From: Sisyra terminalis
Lineage: Eukaryota; Arthropoda; Insecta; Neuroptera; Sisyridae
Assembly (NCBI GenBank): GCA_958496175.1
Contig: OY292279.1
Location: 14,632,001 to 14,696,000 of the forward strand
DNA length: 64,000 nt
Direction of reading: 5' to 3'
The position numbers were made by a program, and so were the translations under genes. Shown one piece after another: positions 14,298 to 26,120 of the stretch. How positions within the stretch are numbered: position 1 is the first letter of the stretch; each line of letters starts with the position of its first letter. The notes beneath the pieces are model-generated. The model ran no database searches. It was not told the origin of the DNA and saw only the letters and a program-made list of their open reading frames with translations.

Positions 14298-17200
14298 TTA
14301 AAAATATTCAAAATAAGGAACATATTAGTAAATCCCTGAGAATGTAAAATATAATGTGAAGACTCATCAGTTGGAGAAAACGTAATTGCGTGGAATGGAA
14401 CTTCCGAATCAACCCATACCATATAATGAGCTGATTTTTCTCAGAAATTTTACACATAATGGCTTAAAAATTTTCATAATAAATTAAATAATTAGTGCTT
14501 ATATGTATAATAAATAATTATAATGTAAAGTTGGAAAAATTTTTATCTTAAGTATACTTTTAATTTTCTACAAAGGTATTTCTACAATGAACGAAAATAA
14601 TTTCGATGTAATAACATAATTTTAATTTTAAGAAAATACTACAACCTTTTATTAGACTCACAAAAATTGGTCTTAAACAGTTTTGTACCTTAAAAAAAAA
14701 AGAACTTTAAGATTAATTTTCATATATTTCCCTTAATAACCAATTTTTAATTAAATATTTCCAATTTTGGGTTATTTTTAATTTAGAAGGAACATATGAA
14801 CAAATTTTTAAAATAATTTAACACAAAATATCTGTTCACATCTGAACAAAGAATACCATCAAAGTTCTAGATCACATGCATCGCTTGACTAACCTTAGTC
14901 TAAAGACTGCACCATAATTTCGTACCCATTTTCGTTAATTTTTAAATTTTTAACGATCTACGCCTTTGTTTAATAAGACACATAAATAAATTCATACCTA
15001 ATTACAATAATAATTTTTATTTCTTAAGTTAAATTCCTTAACACTGTCTTAATAGGTATTTTCCAAACTTTTATTTTTCTAATTGGCGTTTCAACACTTC
15101 CCAGTCTCTTATTTAGTAAAAACCATTTAATTGCCACAAAATCCAAAATTAGTAAAATGTGTATATAAACGGGAAATGCATAGCGTCAAACGTGAGAGAA
15201 AATTAACTGGAAATCAAGAAATTACTGCTAATTACTTCTTAAAGCAATGCAATTCAAGGCTTTCTCTGCAAAAATGTCTCAACTAAAAAAAAAACCTGAT
15301 AATTCTGTAAGAAAAAATTATGCCCAAACTCAACAAATCCAATCGTAATGAAATTAATTAAATAAAAAATATTAAAGAATTGGCCTAAAAAGAATGAAAA
15401 TAAATTCTTGGAAAGCTTTAAATTCGATTTTAACAACAGTGCGCATGCCTAAAAAGTGCGTTATCAACACACTTTGTTGAGCTTAAGCTCAATTAATTTA
15501 TTATTGAGACTTTGAAGCACTAAATCACAAACGTAAGACACAAAATATTGTCAAATGTAATAAGAATTGAAAATCAGTAATCAATATTATCAATAAAAAA
15601 TAATTAATATCTAAGCATTTGAGAATAAAAATGTTAAAAAAATTGTTTTTTTCGTGAGGAAAATTAACAATGTAATTAATGGCCTCAGTTTATGAAGTTA
15701 TTTAACGCAAAGTTTAAGGTACAATTATGATAAACTTAAGCAGATAAAAAAGATATAAAACGAAATGTTTATCACTTGATTCGCATCAAAATGTACATCT
15801 ACCTCCATAATTTCAATCTTAGATTACTTAATTGTAGCTTATTGAAACAGAAGTGTAATATTAAGTTGGACTGCACCGGCTTCAGCTAAATATAGCTATT
15901 GTTATGATTAAATACAAAATACTCATTACAGTCATATTAACAATATAATAAATAGCTAATCGTTCAAACAAAGATAAACAACTTGCAACAAATGCATTGC
16001 ACTTGACCCCATTGAAATGCGACATTAAATACATTGTATTAAACCGGCCTACCCATACTTGCTGTACTTTGCCGTAATACTTTTTTGCAAATGCAAACAT
16101 TGTTGTTGTCTATTTTATAAGGGATTAAGTGGAGGAATTTCTAATATATTCGCTACGCGAAATCTCATGTTTAACAACAAAACTTTACAGACAAAATTAC
16201 ATTAACAGATGCCAAATGTTATTAATAGCAAATATCTTTGTTTGAAACTAAGATTTTTTTCTTTAAATTATGTAAGTTTAATTTTTAAATATGGTTCCTT
16301 TGAATTTGAACTATGAAATATTGTGCGATGGTAAGATTTTTGATAGCTTTATTACGTCTTTATTATAGGAAAGGTGACGAAATATAATAAGTGGGATTAA
16401 TTTGATTTAAGGTCCGATTATCTTTGGCTGTTAGAAGAAATATCAAATATGAACAGGGGACAAAGTTTCAAGGCTTTAAAAGAGAAAAATACATAGATTT
16501 ATTTTTTACTAATGAATATACCATATGCAGTGAATTTAATCAATAAATTATAATTAGATTTATTAGAAAATTTCTCAATCTATATTTCCTAATGTGTTTT
16601 AAGCATATTTTTTTTCTCTTTCGTGAATGTGATTTATTTGAATCACAAATTGGTGAGAGAGAAGGGAATTTCTTAAAAAAGTCAACCTTGAAATTTTATT
16701 TTTTTCGAGAAATATTACATATATATCTATATTGAATGAGTAACATCTTCTTTTTGCAGTATTTTTGGGGAACCTTTTTTTCCGAACCAGAAGCAAACGA
16801 TTTATCAATGCGCACAGCATGCCAACGGATTTTTATGGCCGAAAAGATATATTTTAAGTCAAAAAAATATCTCAATTTTTACGAAAAAAAATAAAATAAC
16901 TCTATAGTACCTAGATCAAAGAAATTTCTAAAACTTGTTTTGAAGAAGAAAAAAATAACGTAAAAGGTGTGATCCAATTCCAAAATAGTCGATAATTATG
17001 AAAAAAACCAAGAGGCGGTTTCGACGTTATTGGACATTGAGGAAAAATCCTGTCGTTTTATGGAAGAAAAATTCAATTACTTTTTCTAACTAATTAGTGC
17101 CTTTATAATTAACGTTCAATTGCATATAAATTTATAATAATTAATTAAGTCACGTCATGAAATTCGATATTGCAAGAAAAAAATTTCTAATAAAAAAATG

Positions 17201-18419
17201 TTATTAAATGCACGAAATTATATAAAAACTAGCTAATACGTACGTCTTCGCCTGTATGTTATAATGATGTATTGGAATTTTTTTAAGACTTAGATTTATT
17301 TATATAAAAACACCTCTTAACTACACATTTATCAGTGGCTTTGTTTCTGTAGACCCAAAAGGAAAAAAAATGATCAAATATTTTTCGACAATCAAAAATT
17401 ATTTTGCTTACAATTCAAATATTTAGTTTATCTTTTTATAAAGTACGAGCAAAATTAAATATTCTCTATACAAATAAATTTTTGACGATAAAACGAAAAG
17501 TCGTGAAAATTGGTTCCAGTGTTTACTGCATAGATATACAACGCAAGGATTCACTTAAACTATTATTACTAATGATCCAGATTTGCTATCGTAACCCAAT
17601 TTTTCGTAAAACCTAGTGAAATAATTAGTACTTGTACAAAAAATAACGTTAATCTAACAAGTAATTCTCAAATTATTAAGTGACTAAAAAGCAGACATAA
17701 AGATTCTCGAAAGTTATAAATTTTGTCCAAGCATGTAGGCGTAAATCTTCCTCAAAATTCTCTCCAAATTAATTCAGTGACAAAATGATCGATTGTATCT
17801 TGTCCAATCAATTTAAACATGGACAAGCGATACAAAATAAAATATAATTTAAAAACAAATTTTAATAGCCTAATCAAGAAAATTTCGAAAAAAAAATACA
17901 TTGTAAAACGTTTTCAAATTACCACAAAACTTTAATTGGTCAAAACAGAATTATGATTTGATCACTTGATTGTAATTTATTATTCCAAAAAAGGAACATT
18001 CACGTCGTAGGACCTTCACCAACTCAATTGAGGAAATAATCGAACATATGCCGCCATAATGTCATAAATTAAGCATCTCATGCCGCTTTTACCACCTTTC
18101 AGGTATCTTAGATTGTCGAAGAAATATGAGAAATCAAATTGATTTCCTCGGAATTTTTTCCACAAGCCAAATTTTACTACAGTAGAATATTTACGCTAAT
18201 GTGATTGTAAATACAGGTTTATTATCGTGTATTTTAATTTATTTTTAGATAATTATTTATATATAGTTTAAATATGACTTTTATTGTGCCAAAGTTAACG
18301 CCCAAATAATCATAAATGTCATACGAATATTTTATGTGTTTCTGATTATTATTTTACATTATATAACGATATTACTTACACCTTACCACTCTAACATTAT
18401 TGTAACTGTTTATTATAAA
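14298..18419. other. AT-rich intronic sequence, no gene
   Basis: No exon, RNA gene or clear transposon seen. A TTTATGGC site lies at 16832. ORFs of 60-73 codons here are within chance expectation for this composition. Confidence 0.5.
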
Positions 18420-19120
18420 ATATACAGGAGATGAAATTGCATTCGGGCGTTCGTTCTTCAGATATTCAGACAGAGATGAGAAAAATCATGATGCTAATAT
18501 TCCCATATAATGACGATGGTAATAACAATAATAATAGCGACGATCGAAAGAAGATGGAACGAAGTATGAAGTTATGAAGTTAAAAAGGCGACCTTTAGAA
18601 AATATCTTCATGCAAAAGTAAGTACTCGTTATGGTAATTTAATTTGATGAAATGATCCGATTATTAAGTAGCCCCCATTCTATTTAATCATTTTTTGATT
18701 CACTTTCCGTGTCTGTGATATTTATCCGTTTAGAATACCATGGGGCAAGATTTCTCTGCAGTCTAGTTTTACCTGTCCCGAACAAAAAATCGTTCTAATC
18801 GATCAACGATTTTTTGATCTAAAACTACCAACGACATCTCTCACTTACTAGCAAAACTATTATTTTGAGGGCCCCCTTTTAAATTTTTCTACCCTTATGT
18901 TTTTAAGAGGGGTTTCCCGTCTGTGTTTAAGGGTGAGGTCTTTGACACTTGGTGTCATTATCGGTCTAATGGCCGGAAGGTTACAATGCAACAATTGGAA
19001 TAATGGCTTTATGGCCCTTAAGAAAACAATTTTCAAGTATTGATTGAAGACTTAAGTGGACAAAAGGGTTTTGTTCTTTTGTAACACCCTAATTAGGTTC
19101 TTTAAAAATCTCGTTTATAA
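18420..19120. promoter_or_regulatory. GC-elevated island with TTTATGGC and GCCATTAT motifs
   Basis: The segment has higher GC than its flanks. At 19001-19015 a Pho-type match (GCCATTAT on the minus strand) directly abuts a TTTATGGC posterior-Hox type site. No ORF of note. It could be a silencer or enhancer within Ubx intron 1; this is inference. Confidence 0.3.
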
Positions 19121-19784
19121 TACTTGAGTCCAACGGCAACACTGTTATTATAAGTTTGTAATGTATGTATATTAAAGTATTACGTTAAAATTGGTGGAGT
19201 TGATTTTTAATTAATTTTTTTTACCAAAAAAAATATGTTATAGTAAGATGATTATTTAGCATATTAATCTCGTAAATCGTGATGGTTCCGCGGGATATAT
19301 TCAGGAGGCAGGAGTTTGTTGAACGCAATTTTTTTACAACAGAAAACAATTTCGAAACTATTTCACGGAAAAACCTTAATTTTCTTGTAAAAATTATCAA
19401 ATATTTTATACCTTCGTATTTGTATCTTTTATACTACTAATTGAATTATTTCCAAGTTGCAACTTTTCCCCAAAGTGTAACAAATCTTCTTTGATTTTGG
19501 TAAAAATGGCCATAATTTATTACGGATGTTTATAGTCAACTCATTCATTAATAAAAATATATAAATAATTTTAAGTCTAATTTTTAAGAAAGACTTTTAC
19601 TAAGCTATTTTTTGGCCTAAGTTACTAATTTTTCATAAATTTTTCATAAAAAAGCAAATAAAAAGTTTGTCTTAACACATTACTATCACAGAATTTAAAG
19701 TTGACTACTATTTTTTCTCCATAAGAGAATGGTATGCAAGTAGATAGGTAATAGTAGAAGGATAATTTTTTTTTATGATTTTTA

Positions 19785-20490
19785 ACAATTATCCTTCTCA
19801 GACAAAATCGTAATGTGACTTGTTTATTTAACAACAATGGATTTACGTTGGTTTATGCTACAAAACAAAGCTTTTTTTATATATTCTTTCGCTATAAGGC
19901 AGCTATTGGACCAATCAGTGCGCAATGGCATCAGATCTTTCGCATGCGCATTTGCTTTATCACAATGGAAGCTTTATACCATGTATCAACCAATTTTGGA
20001 TTAATGCATTTAACGATTTTTTTCATGTGCTTTTATTATGAATATACACCAAAATTATATTGATCTTGAATTTATTTTAATAACGAAATAGTTGTTTGAA
20101 TTTTTACACATAGTAGAAATAAAAATATTTAAGAATTCTAACAATTATTCTTCACAAAACTAATCATAATGTCATTAGATTGTTTTACAATGGATTTACG
20201 TTGGTTAAAGCTACAAAACAAAGCTTTTTTTCTATATTCTTTCGCTATAAGGCAGCTATTGGACCAATCAGTGCGCAATGGCGTCAGATCTTTCGCATGC
20301 GCATTTGCTTAATCGCAATGGAAGCTTTATATCATGCATCAATATACCTATATCGCAGTAGTTTTAATCTTGAAATTATTTTAATAATAGAACAATTTAT
20401 TTAATTTTTTACCCATTTCCTTAGACAATTACTTGCTTTTGGAGAAATTCGTATTATTATTCTACAAAATTAATATAGTGAATTTAATTT
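19785..20490. repeat. Tandem duplication, period about 355 bp, with highly conserved core
   Basis: Unit 1 is 19785-20140, unit 2 is 20141 to about 20490. The cores around 19835-19990 and 20188-20340 are nearly identical and include CTATTGGACCAATCAGTGCG and TTTCGCATGCGCATTTGC. Flanking parts have diverged more. The ORFs in each unit are the same frame duplicated and contain stops elsewhere, so a repeat rather than a gene pair is favoured. It may be a satellite-like or MITE-derived dimer. Confidence 0.75.
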
Positions 20491-21569
20491 TTAGTTAAGT
20501 GTTTCGCACCTGAATGATATTTTATCAACTCCCATTATAAACGTTTTAATTTTCCAAATGCTAAATTTTGATGAATTATTAAAAATGAAGCTATGATGAT
20601 GAGCTTATTAAAGATACTGTGTTTTTTTTTTAAATTTGTAGCCATGAGGTAAAGATACATGGAATCCGAACGAAATGATAAAAAGAAATGGCACTTATTT
20701 GAGCTCCAGTACCGATAAAGCTCACTACTCTTCAAAAAGCTCGCGTTGCGTTTGATTCAAGGCACGGGAAATGTTATTAACAATTTTAATCTTCTGTACG
20801 ATGGAAAATGTATCAAGATGTGGCGCCGCCACAACTAACTATAGATACTAGCTAATCTAATTTTAGTTACCTTACATAAATTATATAGTTTCGGTTTAAG
20901 TAAGTGCTGCAAACACTAACGGCGGAACCGCAGATTTTGACTAATTTCCCATCATGCATTCTAAAATTAGAAAATCTTTTTAATACATTACGAAGGTTTT
21001 GCATATTAGTGCTGCTAGTTGCAGAAAAGAGAACTATTATCTAGGTTTGTTATTGTGAGTTACATGAATATTTTTAAAAAGCCTATACCTTTGGACTCCT
21101 TAAATCTATACTTCGTGTTTGTAGCCATGAATATTTTCATATTAAATGGAGAAGTTTTGAGTCAAAAAAATGTAAAATTTTGGATTGTTTGTATTCAAAT
21201 TTATTATGATAGTTATTTTTTTTTAAAAAAATCAATAAGCTTTCAAACTTGGAGTTTTCAATAGTGAAAAGTGGCATATTCGAGTTAACAAGTAAAAATA
21301 TTGTACTAAGGAAATTGAGGATCAGTAAAATGTATAACAGAAAAATTGACATCGTTTTTGTATAAAAGTTTTCTAAATTTATATTTGGAAATTTTCCCAT
21401 TCTCATTTATTCTTGGAGTCTTAAATTAAATTTTTGGTTTAAAACTGTTTTGTTACGTCTTCAAACGTAATTTATCACGTTTGCATTAAAAGCGTATGCG
21501 TGTGTCTGTGTTTTTTTCTTGGAAATTGAAGAAAAATTTTTAGAATAACAAGTTTTTAGATAGTTTCAG

Positions 21570-21685
21570 TGAGCTGTTCGTGTCTCACCCTCCCATCGGG
21601 GGTTGCAAGTCCGGTGAGTGGATTCCCGGCGATGTGTGTACGACTCCGGATGAGTGATGACGTATTACTCGACCTCGGCTAAAAT
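21570..21685. repeat. GC-rich SINE-like insertion
   Basis: An abrupt GC-rich block with GGGGGTTGCAAGTCCGG, close to a tRNA B box (GGTTCRANNCC), and an upstream CAGTGAGCTGTTCG that may be a worn A box. It is followed by CGGCGATG and GACTCCGG segments, then AT-rich tail. A tRNA-derived SINE is plausible but the A box is weak. Confidence 0.35.
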
Positions 21686-22239
21686 ATAATCTCAGATAAA
21701 ATATATAGTCCATAACTTCCTCGTTAAAAAAACCAAAAACAAGACATTTTTTTTCCCAGCAAATATCTCACAATTTCTTGGCTTGGCTCACGTAAATCGC
21801 AAGTTGCACAGCACCGTTTTTTGAGAACGCGTGTTTATTGATTGGAATCCATTTATCATAAGTATAATTTGACCCACTTTCACTGCATTTAATGCTCGTA
21901 AGACTTAAGATTTATAAAATATTGTTTGTTCATATTAACAATATAACTAAATCAATATAATCCTCAACCAAAAAAATACTATTAAAATTAGTAAAGCTTT
22001 TTTTTCTGAAGCCTACGCAGGCTTTTTATCTTAGTTTTTTATAAGTCATTATAAATCAATCAAAAAACCTTATATTAAATTAAAGTTATATTTTTAAAGA
22101 AGTTTCCACACCCACCTTTGTTTTTAGTCTTTAAGTCCAATTAATTGAGTCTGGACATAAGAATTATTTATTACTTGTATCAAACAAAGTTCATCACAAA
22201 AAAATCAGTAATTATTTTGAGAAGTTTCCCAAAAAACTT

Positions 22240-23080
22240 TTTCTTCGGTAAAGTGGAAAAATCGAAGCTAAAAAGGCCATTGGGACAAGAAACAGCTGAT
22301 CGGACACCCTAAAACATAACTAATCCCCAACAACCTCCATCTCCGTCTTAAATCATAAATCTTTCGGCGGAAATAAGACAAAATAAACACAGCCTCAATT
22401 CGTTCAACATAAAACAAAGACAAATGGACCAAGAGCCTGTGTTTATAGGCACGCGTTCAACAAAACGGGACAAATTTACAAAAGACCTACGTCCGAAAAA
22501 AAAGCTCGATTCGAAATTGCGCCCGAATTAAAACGAGATAGCCACCGCTGATATTTAGGGGATGAAATAATAACCCAGTTTGTGTCAATGTGAAGTACCT
22601 AACTATTAAGGGAGGGATTGCGTACATTCAACCCTGATTTTACACGCACTTGACTTTCTCTCGTTTTATATATTAGAAATATTTTCCGACGCTATCCTTT
22701 TATTATTCCTTTTCAGCTTTTTCACCCCATTTACATAACTTGTTAAACGATTAATTATATACATGTTTGATTTTTTGCTTTATTTGTACACACATAGGAC
22801 ACACCTGTAAATGGTTTTTAAATTAAGAAAAATTACACGTGTTTTTTCACCTGTCACGGTAATTTTTCAAAAGAGACACAAAACTAAGGAGGTACAATTT
22901 TTGATTTTCTTTCTTTATCACGGAAAACTCAAGATTTTTCCCGGTGTTTCCACCAATTTGGTGTAAGGGTTGATGGTGGAGGCGGCGTTACACTACGACA
23001 GAGAAAAGCGCCGCTTTTCGTGGCAGTGCCAGCGTGAAAAGGTGGTTGAAGGTGTTGTTGGTAATTTTATTAGGTACTTG
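22240..23080. promoter_or_regulatory. GC-elevated blocks near the 5' end of Ubx intron 1
   Basis: Two islands, 22240-22640 and 22920-23080, are richer in GC and poorer in long A/T runs than neighbours. They are 1-2 kb downstream of the exon 1 donor, a usual place for Hox enhancers. No coding features were seen. Confidence 0.25.
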
Positions 23081-24064
23081 ACACTTTATTAAGGCTGTAA
23101 AAGTGTTGTAACGCGGATATATTCAACCAATAATAACACAAGTGTCTTACAAATTGAAAGATTCATCTGAACACTGATAACAATCATTTAATTGAGAAAT
23201 TTATGACCGAAATAAAATTTATAAAAATACTATTGATTAAATACTCGTAAATCACCCAAATCGATCGAATTGATTTTTTTTACTGTTCGTTTTCTCTACG
23301 AGTTGGGAACTTGAACACTTGAAATAAATTATACGAGGAAATTTAAATGATTTAATCGAGTTAGTAATAATAGTAATAAAGATTTTTTTCTCGCATTTGT
23401 TGCTGTTTGCTTTTTAGATTTGTTCGATTCGCTTTTGGAACAATTGTAAGTGAAATCGGCGGCGTCTAAAATAAAAAAAAAACGAGAGGCTGATTCTTGT
23501 TTAGAGCTGGTTTAGCACGAATTGCCACTGGGGCCTTAATAATAGCTTATGTTACTCGTTATGTGAACACCAAACCGCAAATTCTCTCTTCATATCACAT
23601 TGTTTTATGATCGTTTATTTAAATAATGGTTTTATTGTTGTCTTTAAACTATTAATTAGGATTTATAAAAGTAGTTTATGAGGTGCGACATAATGTGATT
23701 GATTTTTTGATTGGAGTCCGTTTTGTGGGGCTTAAGATTAATTGCTATCTTTTTGGGGATACTTATATTAAATTTTGGAATCCTTTAAACAATATTTTTC
23801 CTGATTTACTCAAAAGTTTTTTTTCTTTGGGTTTTGTTGACTGAATTTAAAGCAAAGTGCGAATTTTCGAATTATGAGTTACTGCTAAAAACTTAGCGAA
23901 TTTTATTACAATTTTGGACTTAGATTTTTTATGGCAGTCCAGAAGTGATCCATGTAAGGATCAAAGAATCTGATCGTTTATAGAGGAAATTGTATCTTTC
24001 ACCTCAGAAGATTGGCTCCAATCAAATTTTTAGGATGTTTTTAGATTTTTTTTTGGGGACTAAC

Positions 24065-24719
24065 CTGCTATGGCCATCCAGGGGTAAAATGTGTGACTTG
24101 AGGATTGTTGATGAAGTTGTGTGGCGACTGGTTGTGAAGCAGATGAATTCAAGCTGCAAGGGTTGTTCCAAGATGAGAGGGTGTTTGTGGTTCTGCCGCC
24201 TCCAGCCGCTCCGGGACTTGATGCCGAATCGCCGCCAACGAGACCCACCGTGGATCCGTAGCCTACCCGGGAATCGGGAGTGCATGCCGCGGGTCGCACG
24301 GGTGCGACCAAACTATTTCCGGCACCACCACCGGAACTTTGCCATACATCTTTAACAGCCGCTGCGGCCACAACCGAGGCATAGCCATTCTGGTCCGCGG
24401 TTCCTTTTGAACAATCCGGCTTCGTTGAATTTGTCGTACTATAGTTTACGGAATTCTGTTGAGATGCATCCGTGGATGAGGAATATAGTTTACAGGCGGC
24501 CGCGACACTGGCATCGTATGGGGAGTCCTGTGGTGGTCGTGCCTGGTGGAGTGAATGGTGATGGTGGTGTTGTGATGAGGCATAGGGTGACATTCCCAAA
24601 CTCAACGGGAATGACCGATACGCGGCGGCTGTTTGATCATGATGATGTGATCCTCCAGCTCCACCACCTGTCTGATGATGACTCCCGTAAAAGCCACTTT
24701 GTTCAAAATATGAGTTCAT
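24065..24719 (-). CDS. Ubx: Ultrabithorax, first coding exon (N-terminal 218 codons plus one base)
   Basis: Ubx is a Hox transcription factor that specifies posterior thoracic and anterior abdominal segment identity. The exon starts MNSYFEQSGFYG, the Ubx N-terminal signature, with the ATG at 24719-24717 in a good AAAATG context. In-frame GTG codons just upstream are not taken as the start. Recognisable Ubx blocks follow: AYRSFPLSLGMSPYA (about residues 33-47), a His run (51-55), PPQDSPYDASVAAACKLYS (62-80), NGYASVVAAAAVKDVW (111-126), VRPAACTPDSRVG (141-153), and FYPWMAIAG at the end (211-219). YPWM is the Extradenticle-contacting hexapeptide. Gly, Ala, Ser and His runs are typical linkers. 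The exon ends GCAG with the donor GTTAGT directly after; the next in-frame codon would be TAG. The homeodomain must lie in an exon left of base 1. The exon is GC-richer than its surroundings, so it casts antisense ORF shadows. Its length is similar to the corresponding exon in other insects. Confidence 0.97.
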
Positions 24720-24854
24720 TTTCACCACTTATTTCCTCCAAAATAAAATCGTGAATTTTTTTCAACCCAAAAAAATTTCCACTTTTCACTATCAACTCGT
24801 TTCTTTAATTGGTACAAAAATTCAAAAAATTCCACTTCAAAATCACTTAGTCTA

Positions 24855-24873
24855 CCGGAATTCCAAATTCCGG
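24855..24873. promoter_or_regulatory. Palindrome with paired CCGGAA (ETS-like) half sites in the Ubx leader
   Basis: The block reads CCGGAATT, three bases, AATTCCGG: a perfect 8-bp inverted repeat about 135 bases upstream of the Ubx ATG. Each half holds CCGGAA/TTCCGG, the ETS-factor core. In RNA it would form a small stable hairpin in the 5' UTR. Whether it acts as DNA site or RNA structure is unknown. Confidence 0.35.
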
Positions 24874-25489
24874 ACTTCCAAAAAATGAATGAAATTTTTT
24901 ACGATTTGATTTAATTATTCATGTTTGTTTATTATTAATAAAACACCAAATAAATAATAATAAAAAACATATAAGAAAACGGTCAGGCACGCGACCGCAC
25001 AGTTTTATTAAACAATTAAACACGATCGTAAAATAGTCATAAAAATGATTATTGTTACGAGGCCATAAAACTGGGTAATAAAAACCAAAAAAAAAAATAT
25101 AGTAATAAAATAAAACTAAAATTACAACCACAGAAAACACACACACACGCGGTACCCAAAAAATTTCCGCCTGAAATTTTCCGCCGAATTTGGGTCGTTT
25201 GGACTCAAATTTTCTTTTGGGGGTAGCAATAAAATTTTTGATGGATTTTATTATTTTTAATGTGTGTCTTATATTGTTTTATGGAACACGGACGTGATTC
25301 TGTGTTTCGGGCTCGGGAATCGAACACAGACTGCGGCCGGCGTGAGACGTCGCGATTACCTCTCACATGTATCACGAACTACTAAAACCCACGACGACTT
25401 GCGCCGCGCAACGACCGACGTCCACAACAAACCCAACAAACCCAGCGCCGATCACATTATTGCGCCCATCTCACTTCTTAATAGGCGAT

Positions 25490-25565
25490 CCTTCATTTGA
25501 ATCTCTCTACCATCTCATTCCCACTCACGACCATACCAACAAGTGTCTCTCTCACACACCATGTG
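25490..25565. promoter_or_regulatory. GAGA-type motif cluster upstream of Ubx
   Basis: Seen: ATCTCTCTACC near 25500 and GTCTCTCTCACAC near 25545, which read GAGAGA on the minus strand. GAGA factor (Trl) sites are typical of Ubx promoters and Polycomb response elements in Drosophila. The role here is inference; GA-rich clusters also arise by chance. Confidence 0.35.
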
Positions 25566-26120
25566 ATAAACAACAATATAGTCCCATTTATCCCCTCTTC
25601 TTTCCGGAAAAACTACATGACTTTTCCAAAAAAAATTCCCAAACTTTCCAAAAAAGCTACTCAAAATTTAGACCTCATGAACTTTCCAAAGAAAAAAAAA
25701 TCAAAGAAAAACAATTAATAAAAATTTATAATAATTACATAAGATAAACAGAAGTAGATAAAGTGATAAGCAGTGCTCCCTATGTCTAAACGATGAAACT
25801 AGCGCCGAACACATCGAGAGAAGCATAATGGGCCATTCAAAGCCAATAAGATAGAGTGAGAACGGGCCATAAAAGCAAAGCTTTATCGTCAGAAGTGGAT
25901 ATTGAGGAGCTTGAGGGGAGCTATGGCTTCAGACCAATCAGAGACTCGCATTGCAATGCAACTCCGCAGCGGAAAGTAGTGCCGCTTTCCACGTTCACTG
26001 TTTTCTGAGTGCGTTTTGCTCCCACCACACAGTCACGAACGCAACACAATCCGCTCCGCCTCAAAAATGGGACGGAAAAGCTTTCCACAGCGCCGACTAG
26101 CGGCACGCCATGCAACTACA

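Larger units (their letters stand above)
1..24064 (-). other. Ubx: Ubx intron 1, 5' portion (3' end outside the window)
   Basis: This intron starts at the donor GTTAGT at 24064 and runs off the left edge, since no homeodomain-coding sequence (no QIKIWFQNRR-type motif) appears in any frame here. A very long intron between the YPWM exon and the homeodomain exon is standard for insect Ubx, where it holds enhancers such as the fly abx/bx region. The DNA is AT-rich with many A/T runs. No microexon with convincing protein homology was seen. ORFs in the interval are short and look like chance. Individual repeats and GC-richer islands are listed separately. Confidence 0.9.
24720..26120 (-). promoter_or_regulatory. 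Ubx: Ubx 5' UTR and probable promoter region
   Basis: DNA immediately upstream of the Ubx start codon. The first 500 bases (24720 to about 25220) are AT-rich and contain short upstream ATGs, as expected of a long Hox leader. From about 25270 to 25480 and again 25900 to 26120 the GC content rises clearly, with many CpG steps and a CCAAT box (CCAATCAG near 25935). No TATA box is evident, in line with other Hox promoters. The start site cannot be fixed by eye. Plus-strand ORFs here are low-complexity and are not considered genes. Confidence 0.5.

Noticed and set aside
1..24064. Ubx microexons of the fly mI/mII type within intron 1
   Set aside because: No short block with good splice sites and recognisable sequence was found; they are known mainly from Diptera.
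24022..24285. 87-codon minus-strand ORF overlapping the Ubx exon in another frame
   Set aside because: It is a shadow of the GC-rich Ubx coding exon and resembles nothing known.
23990..24754. Two plus-strand ORFs (121 and 115 codons) antisense to Ubx exon 1
   Set aside because: Antisense shadows of the Ubx exon; the Ubx frame explains the composition.
25367..25747. 126-codon plus-strand ORF upstream of Ubx
   Set aside because: Low-complexity Thr/Pro/Lys product in promoter DNA, no homology, no splice or codon support.
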